Shown: positions 9,953 through 19,309 of the stretch, piece by piece | Layout of the letters: each line of letters opens with the position of its first letter | Numbering within the stretch: the stretch's first letter is position 1 | Assembly (NCBI GenBank): GCA_020427005.1 | Contig: JAGQOY010000050.1 | Location: 1-38,031 of the forward strand | Reading direction: 5' to 3' | Origin: Planctomycetales bacterium | GTDB taxonomy: Bacteria; Planctomycetota; Planctomycetia; Pirellulales; Pirellulaceae | DNA: 38,031 bases | The notes under the pieces: generated by a model | Seen by the model: only the letters and a program-made list of their open reading frames with translations | Told to the model about the DNA's origin: nothing | Databases searched by the model: none | Program-made: the position numbers and the translations under genes

Positions 9953-10783
9953 ATGTACGAATCTCATTGGAAGTTAACTGGTAAACCGTTCGAAAATGGT
10001 ATTACCGACGAGTTCTACTATCCGGCTGAGACGCATCAGGCGGCTCTTCTCAAACTGCGATATGCCATTGAAAACCGACGAGCGGCGGCTATGCTCTGCG
10101 GCCCAAGTGGCATGGGCAAAAGTTTGCTGGTTCAGACGCTAAAGAAACAGTTGGGCGAGATTTTTCAGCCCTTCACGCAAGTTGTATTCCCGGCAATGAA
10201 TGCCGAGCAATTGGTGCGTTATCTAGTAGATCGTACTACGGGAGTGAGCGAGGAAGGTTGTAGACAATCGTCACGCGATATATTGCGGTTTGAGAATTTC
10301 ATAGAAGAGAACAGTAAAGCAAAGCGTCACGCAATTCTCGTAATAGATGAATCGCAATTGCTCGAACAATTCGAGTTGCTAGAAACCTTACGGTTGTTGT
10401 TGAATGTCGGAGCTAACGCACATGGCAACGAATCAGCATGGACGTTAATACTGGTCGGTCAACCTTTATTGTTGGCACAGGTCGAGCGGTTTCATGCATT
10501 GGATGAACGATTGGCCGTCAAGTGTATGTTGAATCGCTTCTTACTTGAGGAAACGACTGCTTACATACAGCATCGAGTGCGCCAAGTTGGGGCTGATGCA
10601 GAGGATATTTTTGAGTTCACAGCATTGGAACGCATCCATCAGCTCACGCAAGGCATTCCCAGGCGAATTAATCGCCTGTGTGATCTAGCGCTCATGGTGG
10701 CTTATGCCGAAGAACGCGATCGCATTACCGTTGCCGTAGTCGAAAGTGTACACGCCGATCTAGCCGCTCCTTCGCTTGTATAG
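9953..10783 (+). CDS. ExeA/GspA-like AAA ATPase
   Basis: This 276-residue protein opens MYESHWKLTGKPFENGI, the typical start of ExeA-type ATPases associated with secretion and exopolysaccharide loci. Walker A is GPSGMGKS at residues 50-57, Walker B is AILVIDESQLL near residue 130, and a C-terminal winged segment contains the family motif GIPRRINRLCDLALM. Relatives use ATP to remodel or position envelope complexes, or act as MuB/TniB-like ATPases. It ends three genes in tandem; no transposase of the TniA type is adjacent, so the envelope role is preferred. The TAG stop is followed within two bases by the left repeat of the RAYT element, so any downstream partner gene has been separated. Confidence 0.88.
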   Translation: MYESHWKLTGKPFENGITDEFYYPAETHQAALLKLRYAIENRRAAAMLCGPSGMGKSLLVQTLKKQLGEIFQPFTQVVFPAMNAEQLVRYLVDRTTGVSEEGCRQSSRDILRFENFIEENSKAKRHAILVIDESQLLEQFELLETLRLLLNVGANAHGNESAWTLILVGQPLLLAQVERFHALDERLAVKCMLNRFLLEETTAYIQHRVRQVGADAEDIFEFTALERIHQLTQGIPRRINRLCDLALMVAYAEERDRITVAVVESVHADLAAPSLV

Positions 10784-10784
10784 A

Positions 10785-10805
10785 AAACAAAGGGGTCAGG
10801 CCTCT
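10785..10805. repeat. RAYT element left inverted repeat
   Basis: AAACAAAGGGGTCAGGCCT (10785-10803) is the inverted counterpart of the repeat at 11530-11555. It overlaps the stop codon of the RAYT gene and begins two bases after the stop of the ExeA-like gene. A one-mismatch copy lies at 19832-19850. Confidence 0.85.
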
Positions 10806-11497
10806 TTGTTTTTGTTTGGTGAATGGAAACGGACTCTTGGGCGACCTCGCGGACGCATGGTAGATTCCAGGTTCAAACGTCTGGCAATTGATTCTACCCA
10901 TCCTTCATCCCCTAGGGGCTGGCCGCGCTGGGCGCTTCGGCGAACAGTTTCCAGCTCCCGATCGGTCAGAGATTCGTTAACTCGGTCGATCCAGCCTGGT
11001 AATCTCGATTGTGGCCATGGCGAAAGTAACCTCGGATTCGGCTCAGGTTTTTGCAACCAGCGCCACAAGGATCCCCAACGCCACTGTTCTGCTCGTTCGA
11101 CTAGGCCCGCCCGAAGAGCATTCCGCTCCACGTAACGACAAACAACAAAGAAATGATCGCCGTCCTGGATTGGAAAACTCTTGTAACGTTGTTGGTAGAG
11201 GTGCCCTAAGCCGCTTGTGTGGTAATGAGCGTGATAGCGCATTGTGTGAGTACCTCCCACCCAGCCCATGAATCGACTCATTTCACCGTCTACCAGCGGA
11301 CGCAATACAAGGTGATAGTGGTTGGGCATCAACTGATAACTGTAGAGTTCGACCTGGTGAATCTTGAGTCCTTCGTTCAGTATCCGCTCGAAGGCTTGGT
11401 AGTCCGCATCTTTCTTAAAGATTTCGGCGCGCATGTTTGCACGGTTCAGGGCGTGATAGAGTCCGCCCGCTTCGTCAGCTCGTGGTGGTCGTGGCAT
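10796..11497 (-). CDS. REP-associated tyrosine transposase (RAYT, Y1/HUH family)
   Basis: This 233-residue protein begins MPRPPRADEAGGLYHALNR, the usual RAYT opening. It holds the HUH motif in LMPNHYHLVL and the conserved tail helix CRYVERNALRAGLV with its catalytic Tyr candidate. Y1 transposases nick and rejoin single-stranded DNA at hairpin-forming repeats; RAYTs are linked to the spread of REP sequences. ATG 11497 fits the family. The stop TGA lies inside the left repeat. The gene stands between inverted copies of the AGGCCTGACCCCTTTG repeat, and solo copies of that repeat occur at 21276, 21321, 22182 and 24690. It appears intact. Confidence 0.93.
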   Translation of the reverse strand: MPRPPRADEAGGLYHALNRANMRAEIFKKDADYQAFERILNEGLKIHQVELYSYQLMPNHYHLVLRPLVDGEMSRFMGWVGGTHTMRYHAHYHTSGLGHLYQQRYKSFPIQDGDHFFVVCRYVERNALRAGLVERAEQWRWGSLWRWLQKPEPNPRLLSPWPQSRLPGWIDRVNESLTDRELETVRRSAQRGQPLGDEGWVESIARRLNLESTMRPRGRPRVRFHSPNKNKEA

Positions 11498-11527
11498 GCC
11501 GAGAGTATAACACAACCAATACTCAAA

Positions 11528-14500
11528 TCAATGAGGCCTGACCCCTTTGATTTCTCCCTCGTCCAAAGTTGACCAGATCATCTGTGAGCACCAATCTGCC
11601 TTGGGAAGACGATACTCGGCGGTGAGCGATCGGTCATCAGCAGAGAAACGCAACGACGCAATCGGCAAACCGGGATGGGGGGGATCAATCACCGGGATGT
11701 CAAACATGCGACGGCGTGTCGCCGTGTTCCATAGTACGGGCCTGCCTTCTGCATACGTGACAAGCGTACGCCCATCCTGGGATACGTCCATAGGTCCGGT
11801 TGCAGCCAATGTTGCTCTCATTTGCCAAGTAGCGGTGTCGAACATCAAGACATCATTCCCAAATGTACTCAGCAAGAGTGCGTTTTGCTGGGGAAACCAG
11901 CAGATGTTGCTGGCATTCCCGCCCCCCAGGGCTGCGAGTTGTTCGCCGGTGGCTAGGCTGCTGACGATAACACGTCGATCATCATAAAGGCCTTCGATTG
12001 TTGCGGCCATTCTCCCCAGTGGGTGAAAAACGGGGAAACTATTCTGTCGCCCAGGCAACAACTTGTCCCAGGTCGCAACCTTGCCTGCAGAGTCGACAAA
12101 GATGACGTCTCCTTCAATGTCGACGGCAATCGTCCTGGATTGAGGGATGAACCGACAGCGACCAATCTTCGCTCCCGCTGCGATCTCCGCTCCAGCCAGC
12201 CGTATCGCATCCACAGTGGTCGTGAAGATAGTCTCCCCTGTTTGCGAATCTACGATTTGAAGATTCTGATCAAAGTCGTGTTGCACTATGAATTGTCCGT
12301 CTGACGAGCAATCAAAGTGGCTGGAACCGCCGGCGAAAATGAACTTTTCCGAGGTCGAAAATGATTCCGCATTTCGACCATTGAGCTCCATTCCATTTTG
12401 GATGTCGTTTTTCAGCCACGTATCTCTGACCGAAATGCTGCCACTGCGTTCGGCAGTAACTAGTTTGCGGCTTCGGTTGTCATACCGTGCGCACCAGAGT
12501 GGATCGGTATATCGGAATCGACGAGCGAGCAGGATTCTAGCTGGAGAGTCATCTAGTATCGTACGCAGTTGAGTGGTCGTACCATCGCCACTGGCAACAA
12601 TCAGAAAAGTGTCGTTGAAACTGAAATGTAGAGAGCTAACACCTCCCTTACTGGCGGGGATTTCGGCCAGCTTCTCAAAAGGTGCGTCGAAAGAAAACAG
12701 TGAAACCAGCCCGACGCCGCTGCCGGCAGCAAAATACCGTCCATCCGATGAAGCGGCAATCGCTGCGGCTCCATTGGGAATCTGTACGGAATGCACTACA
12801 CTGCCATCCACCAAATTCATCACACAGACCTCACCTGCTGAATAGGCTACGGCTAGATTTCCCGTGGCAGCAGAGACACAGATCGATTCGGCTTTGTTGT
12901 TCTGGACAAATTTCTTCCAGACGACCTCACCCGTCGCCAAGTCGACCAGGCTAATCATGGAATGGAGAGAGCCAGGACCTTCCTCGCGTTCGGCCATCAC
13001 GACTTTGTTGTTGGCAACGAATTCCGCTCCTAATGCAACTTGCTCACAATCGAACGCTCGGATGACTTTCCAAGAATTCGTATCCCAGAGTAGAACTTGC
13101 TTGGTGGTGGCTGTCGCCATCATAGAACCATCTGCTGAGAAATCGATCCACTGAGTGGGTGACTTCGTCAGGTAGTGCGTTTGCTGGTGAGTATCCGTAT
13201 TCCACACACGAATGCCGTCGTCGCCGGCCGAGACGGCGTGCACATCGTCCCTAGCGAACTCGACAAAGTAGGATTCAGTCTCGTGCTTTCCGATGGGAGC
13301 TGGGATACTGTCCACCAACGCCTGCAAATAATACCAGGCAAAGTCTCTCAAATCGCTTTGGTCATCAGACGGAAGGCAATTATTCAAGGAATGCCGCATG
13401 GCGTGAATGCGGTTTTCATTCCAACAATGGAATGCCAGTTGAATTTCATTGACGTATTTGTGATTTTGTTCGACAAGCGTCATGCTTGCGATGACAGTCT
13501 CATGAGATTTGCGTACCTTTTGCTCCTGCTGGCGCGTGTTGCGTTCGTAAAATATCAAACTGGCGCAGGCGACGACCATCATCGTGGCGACAAGACTAAC
13601 TGTTAGAGCTGCGTTGCGACGAGCCCACTTTGAAATACGCCTTCCCGCTGACGGAGGCCGGGCGACAGTGGGTAAGCCGTCCAAAAAACGCTGCATATCG
13701 TCGGCTAGCTGGCGACCGCTTTGATATCTGTCGGCAGGACTACGTTCCATGGCCTTCAGGATGATAGATTCTAAATCACTCGGAATTTGGCAATCCAGCT
13801 TGCGAAGTGGAGTTGGCTCTGAAAGTACAACTTGCTTAAAGAGAGGGGACCGATCATCCGCGTCGAACGCCGTTCGAAATGTCAATAGTTCGTAAATTGT
13901 CACTCCCAGCGAATAGATGTCCGTTCGTTTATCCAATGCCAAATCGCCATTCGCTTGCTCGGGGCTCATGTATCGCAGGGTACCGAGCATGTCGCCGGTC
14001 ATAGTAAGCTTTGTGCCGTTATCGACCTGTGCGAGCCCGAAATCCGTTATCCACGCTTTGCCATGCTCGTCGACAATAATATTGGAGGGTTTTACGTCTC
14101 GATGAATAACTCCATGTTCGTGCGAGTAGTTCAGTGCCTCGGCGATTGAGATGCCAATTCTGGCGACAGCACGATAGTAGTCGAGCGGTTTGGTTTGGTT
14201 CGATTTGGTGCCGTCACGCTCCTTTAATCCATCCCCGAACAGCGTCAAGCCAAACCTCCAGCGTTCAGCTTCTTCCAACTGCGAAATCTGCTCGATGGTT
14301 CGAACCAACGATTGGCCACGAATTAATCGCATCGCATAATGATGTACACCTTTGTCGCAACCTACAGAATAGACGTCAACGATGTGAGGGTGATGCAGGG
14401 AAGCGGCCGCATTAACTTCTTGTCGAAAGCGGCGAATTGCACTCTCGTCGATCAACGCCGCAAACGGCAGAATCTTGAGTGCTACTCGACGCTTGAGTGA

Positions 14501-14827
14501 GAGTTGCTCTGCTTCGAACACGACACCCATTCCACCTCGCCCGAGCTGCCGAAGCAATTGGAAATCTCCAATGGTGCCCAGCGGAACAAGAATATCGTTG
14601 TGATCCGCACTGAGCGTTGAGCAATCAATCGCATGGCTGGCTCCCTCGATAAACAGCAAATTTCCCACGCATTGATCGATCTGGGGTTCGAGATCCGGAT
14701 ATTGCGACTTGAGTCTTTCGACATCAACCGGCAACCCATTTTCGAGCGACTGCAGCACCGCTTCCAATACATCAGCTAGGCCAGGCGAAAACTCCTCCTC
14801 AGAGCCAGGACGCGAACCGTCTGTCAT
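11528..14827 (-). CDS. Membrane Ser/Thr protein kinase with C-terminal WD40-like propeller
   Basis: This is a 1099-residue Hanks-type kinase. The Gly loop (LGRGGMGVVFEA, about 95-106), Lys118 in VALKIL, the catalytic loop HRDVKPSNII, the DFG in ITDFGLAQ and the APE-like SPEQ are all present. A membrane segment follows (SLVATMMVVACASLIFY), then about 580 residues of WD40-like blades, presumably outside the cytoplasm. ATG 14827 lies 5 bp after the sigma factor stop with GGAG upstream, so the two are coupled. In planctomycetes such kinases are partners of ECF sigma factors. The last residues (EIKGVRPH) are encoded by the RAYT repeat, so the natural C-terminus has been replaced; whether blades are missing cannot be told. 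Confidence 0.93.
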   Translation of the reverse strand: MTDGSRPGSEEEFSPGLADVLEAVLQSLENGLPVDVERLKSQYPDLEPQIDQCVGNLLFIEGASHAIDCSTLSADHNDILVPLGTIGDFQLLRQLGRGGMGVVFEAEQLSLKRRVALKILPFAALIDESAIRRFRQEVNAAASLHHPHIVDVYSVGCDKGVHHYAMRLIRGQSLVRTIEQISQLEEAERWRFGLTLFGDGLKERDGTKSNQTKPLDYYRAVARIGISIAEALNYSHEHGVIHRDVKPSNIIVDEHGKAWITDFGLAQVDNGTKLTMTGDMLGTLRYMSPEQANGDLALDKRTDIYSLGVTIYELLTFRTAFDADDRSPLFKQVVLSEPTPLRKLDCQIPSDLESIILKAMERSPADRYQSGRQLADDMQRFLDGLPTVARPPSAGRRISKWARRNAALTVSLVATMMVVACASLIFYERNTRQQEQKVRKSHETVIASMTLVEQNHKYVNEIQLAFHCWNENRIHAMRHSLNNCLPSDDQSDLRDFAWYYLQALVDSIPAPIGKHETESYFVEFARDDVHAVSAGDDGIRVWNTDTHQQTHYLTKSPTQWIDFSADGSMMATATTKQVLLWDTNSWKVIRAFDCEQVALGAEFVANNKVVMAEREEGPGSLHSMISLVDLATGEVVWKKFVQNNKAESICVSAATGNLAVAYSAGEVCVMNLVDGSVVHSVQIPNGAAAIAASSDGRYFAAGSGVGLVSLFSFDAPFEKLAEIPASKGGVSSLHFSFNDTFLIVASGDGTTTQLRTILDDSPARILLARRFRYTDPLWCARYDNRSRKLVTAERSGSISVRDTWLKNDIQNGMELNGRNAESFSTSEKFIFAGGSSHFDCSSDGQFIVQHDFDQNLQIVDSQTGETIFTTTVDAIRLAGAEIAAGAKIGRCRFIPQSRTIAVDIEGDVIFVDSAGKVATWDKLLPGRQNSFPVFHPLGRMAATIEGLYDDRRVIVSSLATGEQLAALGGGNASNICWFPQQNALLLSTFGNDVLMFDTATWQMRATLAATGPMDVSQDGRTLVTYAEGRPVLWNTATRRRMFDIPVIDPPHPGLPIASLRFSADDRSLTAEYRLPKADWCSQMIWSTLDEGEIKGVRPH
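11530..11555. repeat. RAYT element right inverted repeat
   Basis: AATGAGGCCTGACCCC followed by TTTGATTTCT; the core TGACCCCTTTGATTTCT is at 11539-11555. Read leftward, it supplies the last eight codons and, with the flanking bases, the stop of the kinase/WD40 gene. It is the inverted partner of 10785-10805. Confidence 0.87.
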
Positions 14828-14832
14828 CGTTG

Positions 14833-15432
14833 TTACTCCGCATTGATCACGCGCAAGCTTCCAACAGCGCGTGCCCATAACATGCGAACGGCACCGGCAG
14901 AACGTCCCATGTGGTCGCCGATTTCGTTGAAGGACGCTTTGTGCAAATGCCGCATCACGATGACTAGGCGATAATCGTCGGGTAACTTGGCTAGCGCATC
15001 GGCCAACATAACCACCACTTCTTGCCGAGAATAGTAGTGTCTGGGTTGATCGCGATTGTGTGGAACCAGTCGTTGCAATCGCTGGCTGGATTGCGACAAC
15101 GACTCGACCCATTCTACCTGGCGTTTGACGTCTCGTTTTTCCGCGTGATGCTCCCGAACCAAGTCAGCCAAGTTGTAGGCTAAAACCTTTCGCAACCAGG
15201 CCAGCAATTCCGGTTCGGTGTTGCCTTGAAATTCAGCAAAGTCCTTGAATGCGTCAAGCATGGTATTCTGCACCACATCGGACGCATCGAAGCGAGACTG
15301 CAACCGTTTCCCACCACGATTCGACATACTGACCAAGACCGCGAGGTAGTTGCGGTATCGCGCCAGCAACAAGTCTAGAGCTTGACCGTCGCCAGCTTTC
15401 GCCTTTTGAATTTTCGAATCGACTGAGCTCAC
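14833..15432 (-). CDS. ECF-type RNA polymerase sigma factor
   Basis: This 199-residue protein has a sigma-2 region (SRFDASDVVQNTMLDAFKDF, then LLAWLRKVLAYNLADLVR) and a sigma-4 helix-turn-helix (LPDDYRLVIVMRHLHKASFNEIGDHMGRSAGAVRM read in two parts), the typical planctomycete ECF type with a His/Arg-rich linker. The start is GTG 15432, backed by a near-perfect AGGGAGGT site 5 bp upstream. It is followed by the kinase gene with a 5-bp gap. No anti-sigma gene is visible; control through the kinase is inferred. It is divergent from the delta-60-repeat surface protein, a possible target. Confidence 0.94.
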   Translation of the reverse strand: MSSVDSKIQKAKAGDGQALDLLLARYRNYLAVLVSMSNRGGKRLQSRFDASDVVQNTMLDAFKDFAEFQGNTEPELLAWLRKVLAYNLADLVREHHAEKRDVKRQVEWVESLSQSSQRLQRLVPHNRDQPRHYYSRQEVVVMLADALAKLPDDYRLVIVMRHLHKASFNEIGDHMGRSAGAVRMLWARAVGSLRVINAE

Positions 15433-15437
15433 GCGAA

Positions 15438-15445
15438 ACCTCCCT
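15438..15445 (-). promoter_or_regulatory. Strong ribosome-binding site deciding a GTG start
   Basis: AGGGAGGT on the minus strand, five bases before GTG 15432, fixes the sigma factor start. Confidence 0.8.
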
Positions 15446-15683
15446 AAATCCTAGCCGTAACGCCCCCCGGTATTGTCACGCAGATCCAGCAATTTTTTTC
15501 ACAAAATATCCCCTCGAATTATACGACCGCCAACAGCGACAAAATAGCCTCAAATCCTGTCACCGGAGCGTGACAACTCGCGCAGTTCGCACGGCTATTG
15601 CCCTAGACGCCTAACCATTCCACGCGTCCTCGCCACCTTACATCTGCCTTTGTTCAACCGCACGACACACCAGGAATAGCTTG

Positions 15684-18200
15684 ATGAATTTTCCAACTAC
15701 TCGCCGTGACACCGAGTCCGCTGGTTCTGCTCAGCGAAAACGCAGCATACGCACACGAAGACTTTTTCACGAGCTGCTGGAAGACCGAAGGGTGCTGGCG
15801 GCAGGTTTACTGGATACTAGTTTTGGAAATGCTGGAATTGTTACAACTGCACTGCCTGGCGCCCCTCCTTCGGGGACGGGTATTGCGCTGGATGTCCAAG
15901 CCGATGGCAAGATCGTAGGCGTTGGATTCGCCTATGAAGGAGGCACCGCATTTGATACTGTTGTTGCCAGATACAACCTGGATGGAACCCTGGACGCCTC
16001 TTTCGCTGGCACTGGAATTGTAAGGACTGCAGTGCCGGCCTCACGTGGAGGCTGGGCAAGCGACATGCTAATCGACGATCAAGGCCGAATTCTGGTTGCC
16101 GGTGGCGGCGAGGCAATGGTTGTTCAACGATATCTTACCGATGGATCGCTCGATTTGACGTTCAGTGGCGATGGCATTGGTATTTATGGCGGTGGTAGCG
16201 GCCTCTATACCAACGACGCTGCGCGTGGACTCAGAGGTTTGGCGATTCAAACCGACGGAAAGATTGTAAGTGTGGGTCGTTGGTTCGGCTCAAATTTCGG
16301 TGACTTTGCAGTTGTAAGGCTCAACGCTGACGGATCATTGGATTCCAGTTTTGGGACGAATGGTTACATTAGCACTGATTTCCCTGGTGTGTCCGATGAT
16401 GGCGCAATGGCAGTCGCAATTGATGACCAAGGGCGTCTAGTAGTTGCCGGCCAGACTCGAAGCAGCTTTGACCAGACTGGTGTTGTTCGGTATTTGCAAG
16501 ATGGAACCCTCGATACAACATTCGGCACTAATGGGTTTGCTGTGTTTCCAATTGGAAATGACAACCGTTGGGCAGAAGATGTTGTCATCGACTCGCACGG
16601 TCGAATAGTTGTAGGAGGCCCCACCGGGCTCGCACGTCTCAATGATTTCGGACAGATCGATTCAAGCTTTGGCAACAATGGAATTCTGCTCAACAGCGGT
16701 GGAAACTTTGCGTTGCAACCGGACGAAAAGATTGTTGTTGGAGGAAGCATTGGTGATAGCACTATTGTTCGCCGGTTTTTGGGGGACGGAACTGTAGATC
16801 CGAGTTTCCAGCCGACCCCTGCGAATTTTACCAATAGAGCAGATCGAATTCACGACATTGCTTTGCAGGGTAGCAAAGTGGTAACTATTGGAATCGACAT
16901 CAATTTCGGCTTTAGCGCGGCTCCACAAAACATATTTGGGCTGGCTCGTTACTTAGGTGACAATTCTGATCCAACCTTAGTTTCCTCAGATACTATTAGC
17001 GTCACGGAAAACGTGATCGATGTGCAGACAGTCACAGCTACAGATCCCGATGCTGGCCAAACAGTCTCGTATGCACTAACTGGTGCAGGTGCCGATAGCT
17101 CCCTGTTTTCGATCTTGCCAACCGGGCAACTTAGCTTTCTGGTCGCGCCAGATTACGAGACGCCTCTCGATGCTAACGGAGACAATGTCTACGAAGTCGA
17201 AGTGCTGGCGGATGATGGTAACGGAGGGACTGATACGCAGCTGATTCAAGTGACAGTTCTGAACCAGGCAAGTATCTCTGGCAGTGTTTTCGTCGACACC
17301 AATGCAAACGGCTTGTACGAGGCCAATGAAGCCGGCATCGATGGAGTGATCGTGCGATTGTTGGACTCTACTGGAAACGCAGTCCTCGACGAAAACAATC
17401 TACCCCTGGAATACACAACCGACGATGGAGGATTCTTCCTCTTCGAAGATCTAGACCCAGGCGAGTATCAACTGGCGGAAATACAACCCACGGGAGTAAC
17501 AGATGGTGCGGAAATATTGGGATCACTTGGCGGGAGCATCGTAGCCAACGACGTCATGCAGCTGAATTTAGTTCGTGAAGATGCCAGCGACTATTACTTT
17601 GCCGAATTCGGCAACCAAGTTGCCAGTGGTGATGCTGCCTCGATTGGATTCTGGCAAAACAAACACGGACAAGCGTTAATAGAGTCCGGCGGTATACCTT
17701 TAGCCGGTTGGTTAACTTCCAACTTCGGAAACGTGTTCGGCAATACTTTTAGCGATGGGCTCGGAGGAGACAATGGCGCCGAAGTGGCCAGATTCTACTT
17801 CGAGGAACTGTTCAAGCAGAAATCCAAACATTCGGCTGGGCCTGCAAAAGTCGATGCCCAATTCATGGCAACCGCCTTGGCAACCTATTTTACCAGCAGC
17901 AATCTGGCGGGCACTGGAGCCACGGCCTACGGATTCAATGCCACCGATACAGGACTCGGAACTCGCGTTGTCAACGTCGGCTTATCCGGCGCGGCTTTTG
18001 GAGTGGCAGACCATACAGACCTGACCGTCCTACAATTGCTCCAGGCTACTAACTTTATGACCGACCAACCCGAGGCCATCACTGGAGCCGCCAAGATCTA
18101 TGACTTAGATGGTAACGGAGATATTTCCGAAGAGGAAGCTAACTTGCGTACGCGAGCCAATCTTGTCTACAGTCTGATTAACGAATGGGGTGGTATCTAG
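15684..18200 (+). CDS. Surface protein with delta-60 repeats, cadherin-like and SdrD_B-like domains
   Basis: This 838-residue protein starts with a basic leader ending HELLEDRRVLAA, a LEPR-XLL-like planctomycete export motif. Seven delta-60 units follow (LDTSFGNAG, LDASFAGTG, LDLTFSGDG, LDSSFGTNG, LDTTFGTNG, IDSSFGNNG, VDPSFQPT) up to about residue 430, probably forming a beta-propeller. Then come a cadherin-like domain (about 435-525), an SdrD_B/CNA-B-like domain (about 529-640; SGSVFVDTNANGLYEANEAG) and a C-terminal domain with an EF-hand/dockerin-like loop (DLDGNGDISEEE, near 807). AGGA precedes ATG 15684. The role is probably cell-surface adhesion or scaffold; the ligand is unknown. It faces the sigma-kinase pair across a 250-bp divergent region. 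Confidence 0.9.
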   Translation: MNFPTTRRDTESAGSAQRKRSIRTRRLFHELLEDRRVLAAGLLDTSFGNAGIVTTALPGAPPSGTGIALDVQADGKIVGVGFAYEGGTAFDTVVARYNLDGTLDASFAGTGIVRTAVPASRGGWASDMLIDDQGRILVAGGGEAMVVQRYLTDGSLDLTFSGDGIGIYGGGSGLYTNDAARGLRGLAIQTDGKIVSVGRWFGSNFGDFAVVRLNADGSLDSSFGTNGYISTDFPGVSDDGAMAVAIDDQGRLVVAGQTRSSFDQTGVVRYLQDGTLDTTFGTNGFAVFPIGNDNRWAEDVVIDSHGRIVVGGPTGLARLNDFGQIDSSFGNNGILLNSGGNFALQPDEKIVVGGSIGDSTIVRRFLGDGTVDPSFQPTPANFTNRADRIHDIALQGSKVVTIGIDINFGFSAAPQNIFGLARYLGDNSDPTLVSSDTISVTENVIDVQTVTATDPDAGQTVSYALTGAGADSSLFSILPTGQLSFLVAPDYETPLDANGDNVYEVEVLADDGNGGTDTQLIQVTVLNQASISGSVFVDTNANGLYEANEAGIDGVIVRLLDSTGNAVLDENNLPLEYTTDDGGFFLFEDLDPGEYQLAEIQPTGVTDGAEILGSLGGSIVANDVMQLNLVREDASDYYFAEFGNQVASGDAASIGFWQNKHGQALIESGGIPLAGWLTSNFGNVFGNTFSDGLGGDNGAEVARFYFEELFKQKSKHSAGPAKVDAQFMATALATYFTSSNLAGTGATAYGFNATDTGLGTRVVNVGLSGAAFGVADHTDLTVLQLLQATNFMTDQPEAITGAAKIYDLDGNGDISEEEANLRTRANLVYSLINEWGGI

Positions 18201-18423
18201 AAAAAGGCGTGGACGCAGGCTTGCTTCGGCATTTCGGTTGATAAATCCGTTCACGCAAATCCTTACATAATCTGGATAAAAAGTCAAACCAGAATAGGTG
18301 GTGGTTTCCACAGGAGAGTGCGTTACTCGCGTGTAACGGAACCACATGAAAGTTCGAAATAAAGAAACGCTGTCAGTAAAGAAAAAGGTGGCAAGCCTAG
18401 TCCTGCCATTCTTTTATCTGTTC
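18201..18423. other. Non-coding region at the left border of the island
   Basis: No gene recognised. A small inverted repeat (CGTTAC ... GTAACG, near 18321-18338) is present. If the decayed rnr tail is the displaced original, this would be the ancestral downstream flank of rnr. Confidence 0.4.
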
Positions 18424-18805
18424 TTGCGTCGTCGAGTTTTTTGGTGGGGCGTTTTGGTTTTTTTGAAGTGGATTTCGGACGACCACTGCGAATGTAGTTC
18501 TCTGCCTGATCCTGCTTGGCGGCGTGGTTGGTTACCAAGCTCAGCAATAATGCTCGACGAGTTAGATCGACTTCTTCGATCTTCAGCGTTAACTCATCAC
18601 CAAGGCGGAAACGGTTGCCTTGACGGAAGCCTTTCGATTACTTGCCCATGCCTTTCGAAACGGTAGCGATCCGATGGTAGTGAATTGATGGATAAAAATC
18701 CATCGGCGGGAAATATTGTCTCTCGAACGTAAAAGCCTTCGGGTACAACTCCGCTAATAACTCCTTGCAGCGATTCGCCAATCTTCTTCTTGAGGAAGTG
18801 GAGCA
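18424..18805 (-). pseudogene. rnr': Decayed duplicate of the rnr 3' end
   Basis: These 382 bases align with 24712-25093, the S1-domain and basic-tail coding end of rnr, with about 29 differences counted by eye (about 92% identity) and the same orientation. Two compensating single-base indels (one in the T-run near 18440, one extra T near 18629) break the frame between them. Homology stops a few bases before the rnr stop codon at one end and inside LLHFLKKK at the other. No start or upstream domain is present, so it cannot make RNase R. With the real rnr end it brackets the island as a direct repeat 6288 bp apart. Confidence 0.93.
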
Positions 18806-19309
18806 GACAGTAGAGACAGAGCAGACCGCTTTACATACGTTCCGTCGAGTTGCCAAATATGTGGATCAAGGCGATATCTTATTGGTCAGCCTGAATTTGC
18901 TTGGACTTTATCCCGGTACGGTGAGCACACAGCAGCTTGAGCGAATTGATGCCCTGGAGGGGAACGAGACGGATTGGTACACGAGGTCGATTCATGAGAA
19001 CTACCCACTAACCTTACTTGAGGAACTTCCCAGGCGAACTCCGCGCGGCGCGAAAGCACTGATGGAATAGGTTTTGCCAACAGCCGATAAATGGTTTGGT
19101 GGTGCAATTGCGGCGAACAGGCGGCATACGCACCTTCCAATTCCGATTTGTGTAGTCTGACAAAGCAGCTTTAAATGTTCTCAGCGTTTGAAAGGTTTTC
19201 ACCCGCTGCCTTAACTCACGGTTGAAATACGCCATTCTCAAACAGAGTAACGAGAACCACTCCAAAACTTTACGGCCGTCTAACGTTTGATCTGTACTTT
19301 CTGAAATCT
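18806..19309. other. Mosaic sequence without a clear gene
   Basis: There are open frames on both strands (plus strand to 19070; minus strand continuous with the transposase remnant), but none has family motifs I recognise. It is probably scrambled mobile-element sequence. The plus-strand stretch SLNLLGLYPGTV looks protein-like but its start runs antisense through the rnr remnant. Confidence 0.4.

Noticed and set aside
10776..11271. Plus-strand frames across the RAYT gene
   Set aside because: They are antisense to a well-supported transposase and carry no motifs.
18765..19070. 101-codon plus-strand frame with protein-like composition
   Set aside because: Its first part runs antisense through the rnr remnant and no family was recognised, so it was left as mosaic sequence rather than a gene.
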